From Rhodospirillales bacterium (GTDB lineage Bacteria; Pseudomonadota; Alphaproteobacteria; Rhodospirillales; JAPHTL01), in assembly GCA_026193355.1 (NCBI GenBank), contig JAPHTL010000284.1, positions 1 through 14,735 of the forward strand: a stretch of DNA of 14,735 nucleotides, in the 5' to 3' direction. A program made the translations under genes and the position numbers. Shown one piece after another: positions 14,254 to 14,735 of this stretch (its first letter is position 1; each line of letters opens with the position of its first letter). The notes under the pieces are model-generated. The model made no database searches. It saw nothing but the letters and a program-made list of their open reading frames with translations, and was not told where the DNA came from.

Positions 14254-14667
14254 ATGGCTCGTGTTACCGTTGAGGATTGCGTCGAAAAGGTTCCCAACCG
14301 CTTCGATCTGGTCATGATCGCCGCGCAGCGCGCACGCGATGTTTCCGCCGGAGCCCAGTTGACCATCGATCGCGATAACGACAAGAACCCGGTTGTCGCA
14401 CTGCGTGAGATCGCGGATGAAACCGTTTCCCGTGATGACCTTGCGGAAGCGCTCATCAAGGGTCAGCAGAAGCACGTCGAATTCGACGAACCCGAACCCG
14501 ACGAAATGGACCTTATCGAGGCCCACCAGGACGAAACCGGCGTTCCGAATTCCGAAGAGGAAATCGCTGCGGACGTGCTGAGCGTCGCTGACGACCTCGG
14601 CGGTGATGATGCGGCAGCGATTGCTGGTTTCGAGGATGCCCCCGAGGCCGCTGGCAAAACCGACTGA
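14254..14667 (+). CDS. rpoZ: RNA polymerase omega subunit
   Basis: The 137-residue product is the omega subunit, which wraps the C-terminal tail of beta-prime and helps assemble RNA polymerase; in proteobacteria it also forms part of a ppGpp site. The core is plain: MARVTVEDC, NRFDLVMIAAQRARD and VVALREIADE within residues 1-65. Residues about 75-137 form a strongly acidic, low-complexity tail, longer than the E. coli protein (91 residues) but usual in alphaproteobacteria. AGGAG lies ten bases before the ATG. In relatives a relA/spoT gene follows; only 68 bases remain here. Confidence 0.97.
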   Translation: MARVTVEDCVEKVPNRFDLVMIAAQRARDVSAGAQLTIDRDNDKNPVVALREIADETVSRDDLAEALIKGQQKHVEFDEPEPDEMDLIEAHQDETGVPNSEEEIAADVLSVADDLGGDDAAAIAGFEDAPEAAGKTD

Positions 14668-14735
14668 CGCAAGAAGGGGCGGCCCATGAACCATCATTTC
14701 CGGTGGTGCCGTCCTGAACCCGGTCGTTATGCGTA
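14668..14735. other. Window edge after rpoZ, no gene recognised
   Basis: Two ATG codons (14686 and 14729) open frames that run off the window, but neither gives a recognisable N-terminus. A relA/spoT gene is expected by synteny. GGCGGC near 14679-14684 and GCCGTC near 14708-14713 could pair, but no T-tract follows. Confidence 0.3.

Noticed and set aside
14686..14735. Start of a relA/spoT gene at the window edge
   Set aside because: Two ATG codons are available but the few visible residues do not match a known N-terminus; synteny alone does not justify a gene call.

Overview
The window reads as a chromosomal core segment of an alphaproteobacterium, most likely from or near the Rhodospirillales. 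The grounds are gene content and order: lipA next to a COQ10/RatA-like gene and then cinA and pgpA; dapA-smpB; folK-rpoZ; the alphaproteobacterial small families DUF4170 and DUF4169; and an omega subunit with a long acidic tail. Coding density is high, base composition is fairly even, and I saw no insertion sequences, tRNA or rRNA genes, phage genes or CRISPR arrays. The species cannot be named from the sequence.

Layout. (1) 1-1805: the 3' end of lipA and a COQ10/RatA-like START-domain gene on +, facing a minus-strand pair pgpA-pncC (CinA C-terminal domain). (2) 1806-4060: a divergent spacer, then a + operon of a membrane-anchored coiled-coil M23 peptidase overlapping a bactofilin gene, closed by a strong hairpin with T-tracts on both strands. 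(3) 4061-7635: a minus-strand run of a soluble lytic transglycosylase, an L-2-haloacid dehalogenase-type HAD enzyme and an alpha/beta hydrolase. (4) 7636-9228: dapA and smpB on +. (5) 9241-11177: a minus-strand gene joining a MerR-like helix-turn-helix, a PAS-like middle part and a class III nucleotide cyclase, divergent from a DUF4170 gene across an AT-rich spacer with a dyad and two TATAAT boxes. (6) 11175-13374: a minus-strand run NYN-domain protein, family 5-like uracil-DNA glycosylase, ThrH phosphatase and a 58-residue DUF4169 gene joined to thrH by an ATGA overlap. (7) 13533-14735: folK and rpoZ on +, with the next gene (relA/spoT by usual synteny) not yet recognisable at the edge.

Functionally this is housekeeping: lipoate and quinone metabolism, phospholipid synthesis, NAD salvage, cell-wall remodelling (M23 with bactofilin, and the lytic transglycosylase), lysine/diaminopimelate synthesis, trans-translation, base-excision repair, serine/homoserine metabolism, folate synthesis and transcription. 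The most unusual items are the DNA-binding-type cyclase (9241-10743) with its candidate operator, and the bactofilin/M23 morphogenesis module. I did not find a clear multi-gene defence or mobile system.
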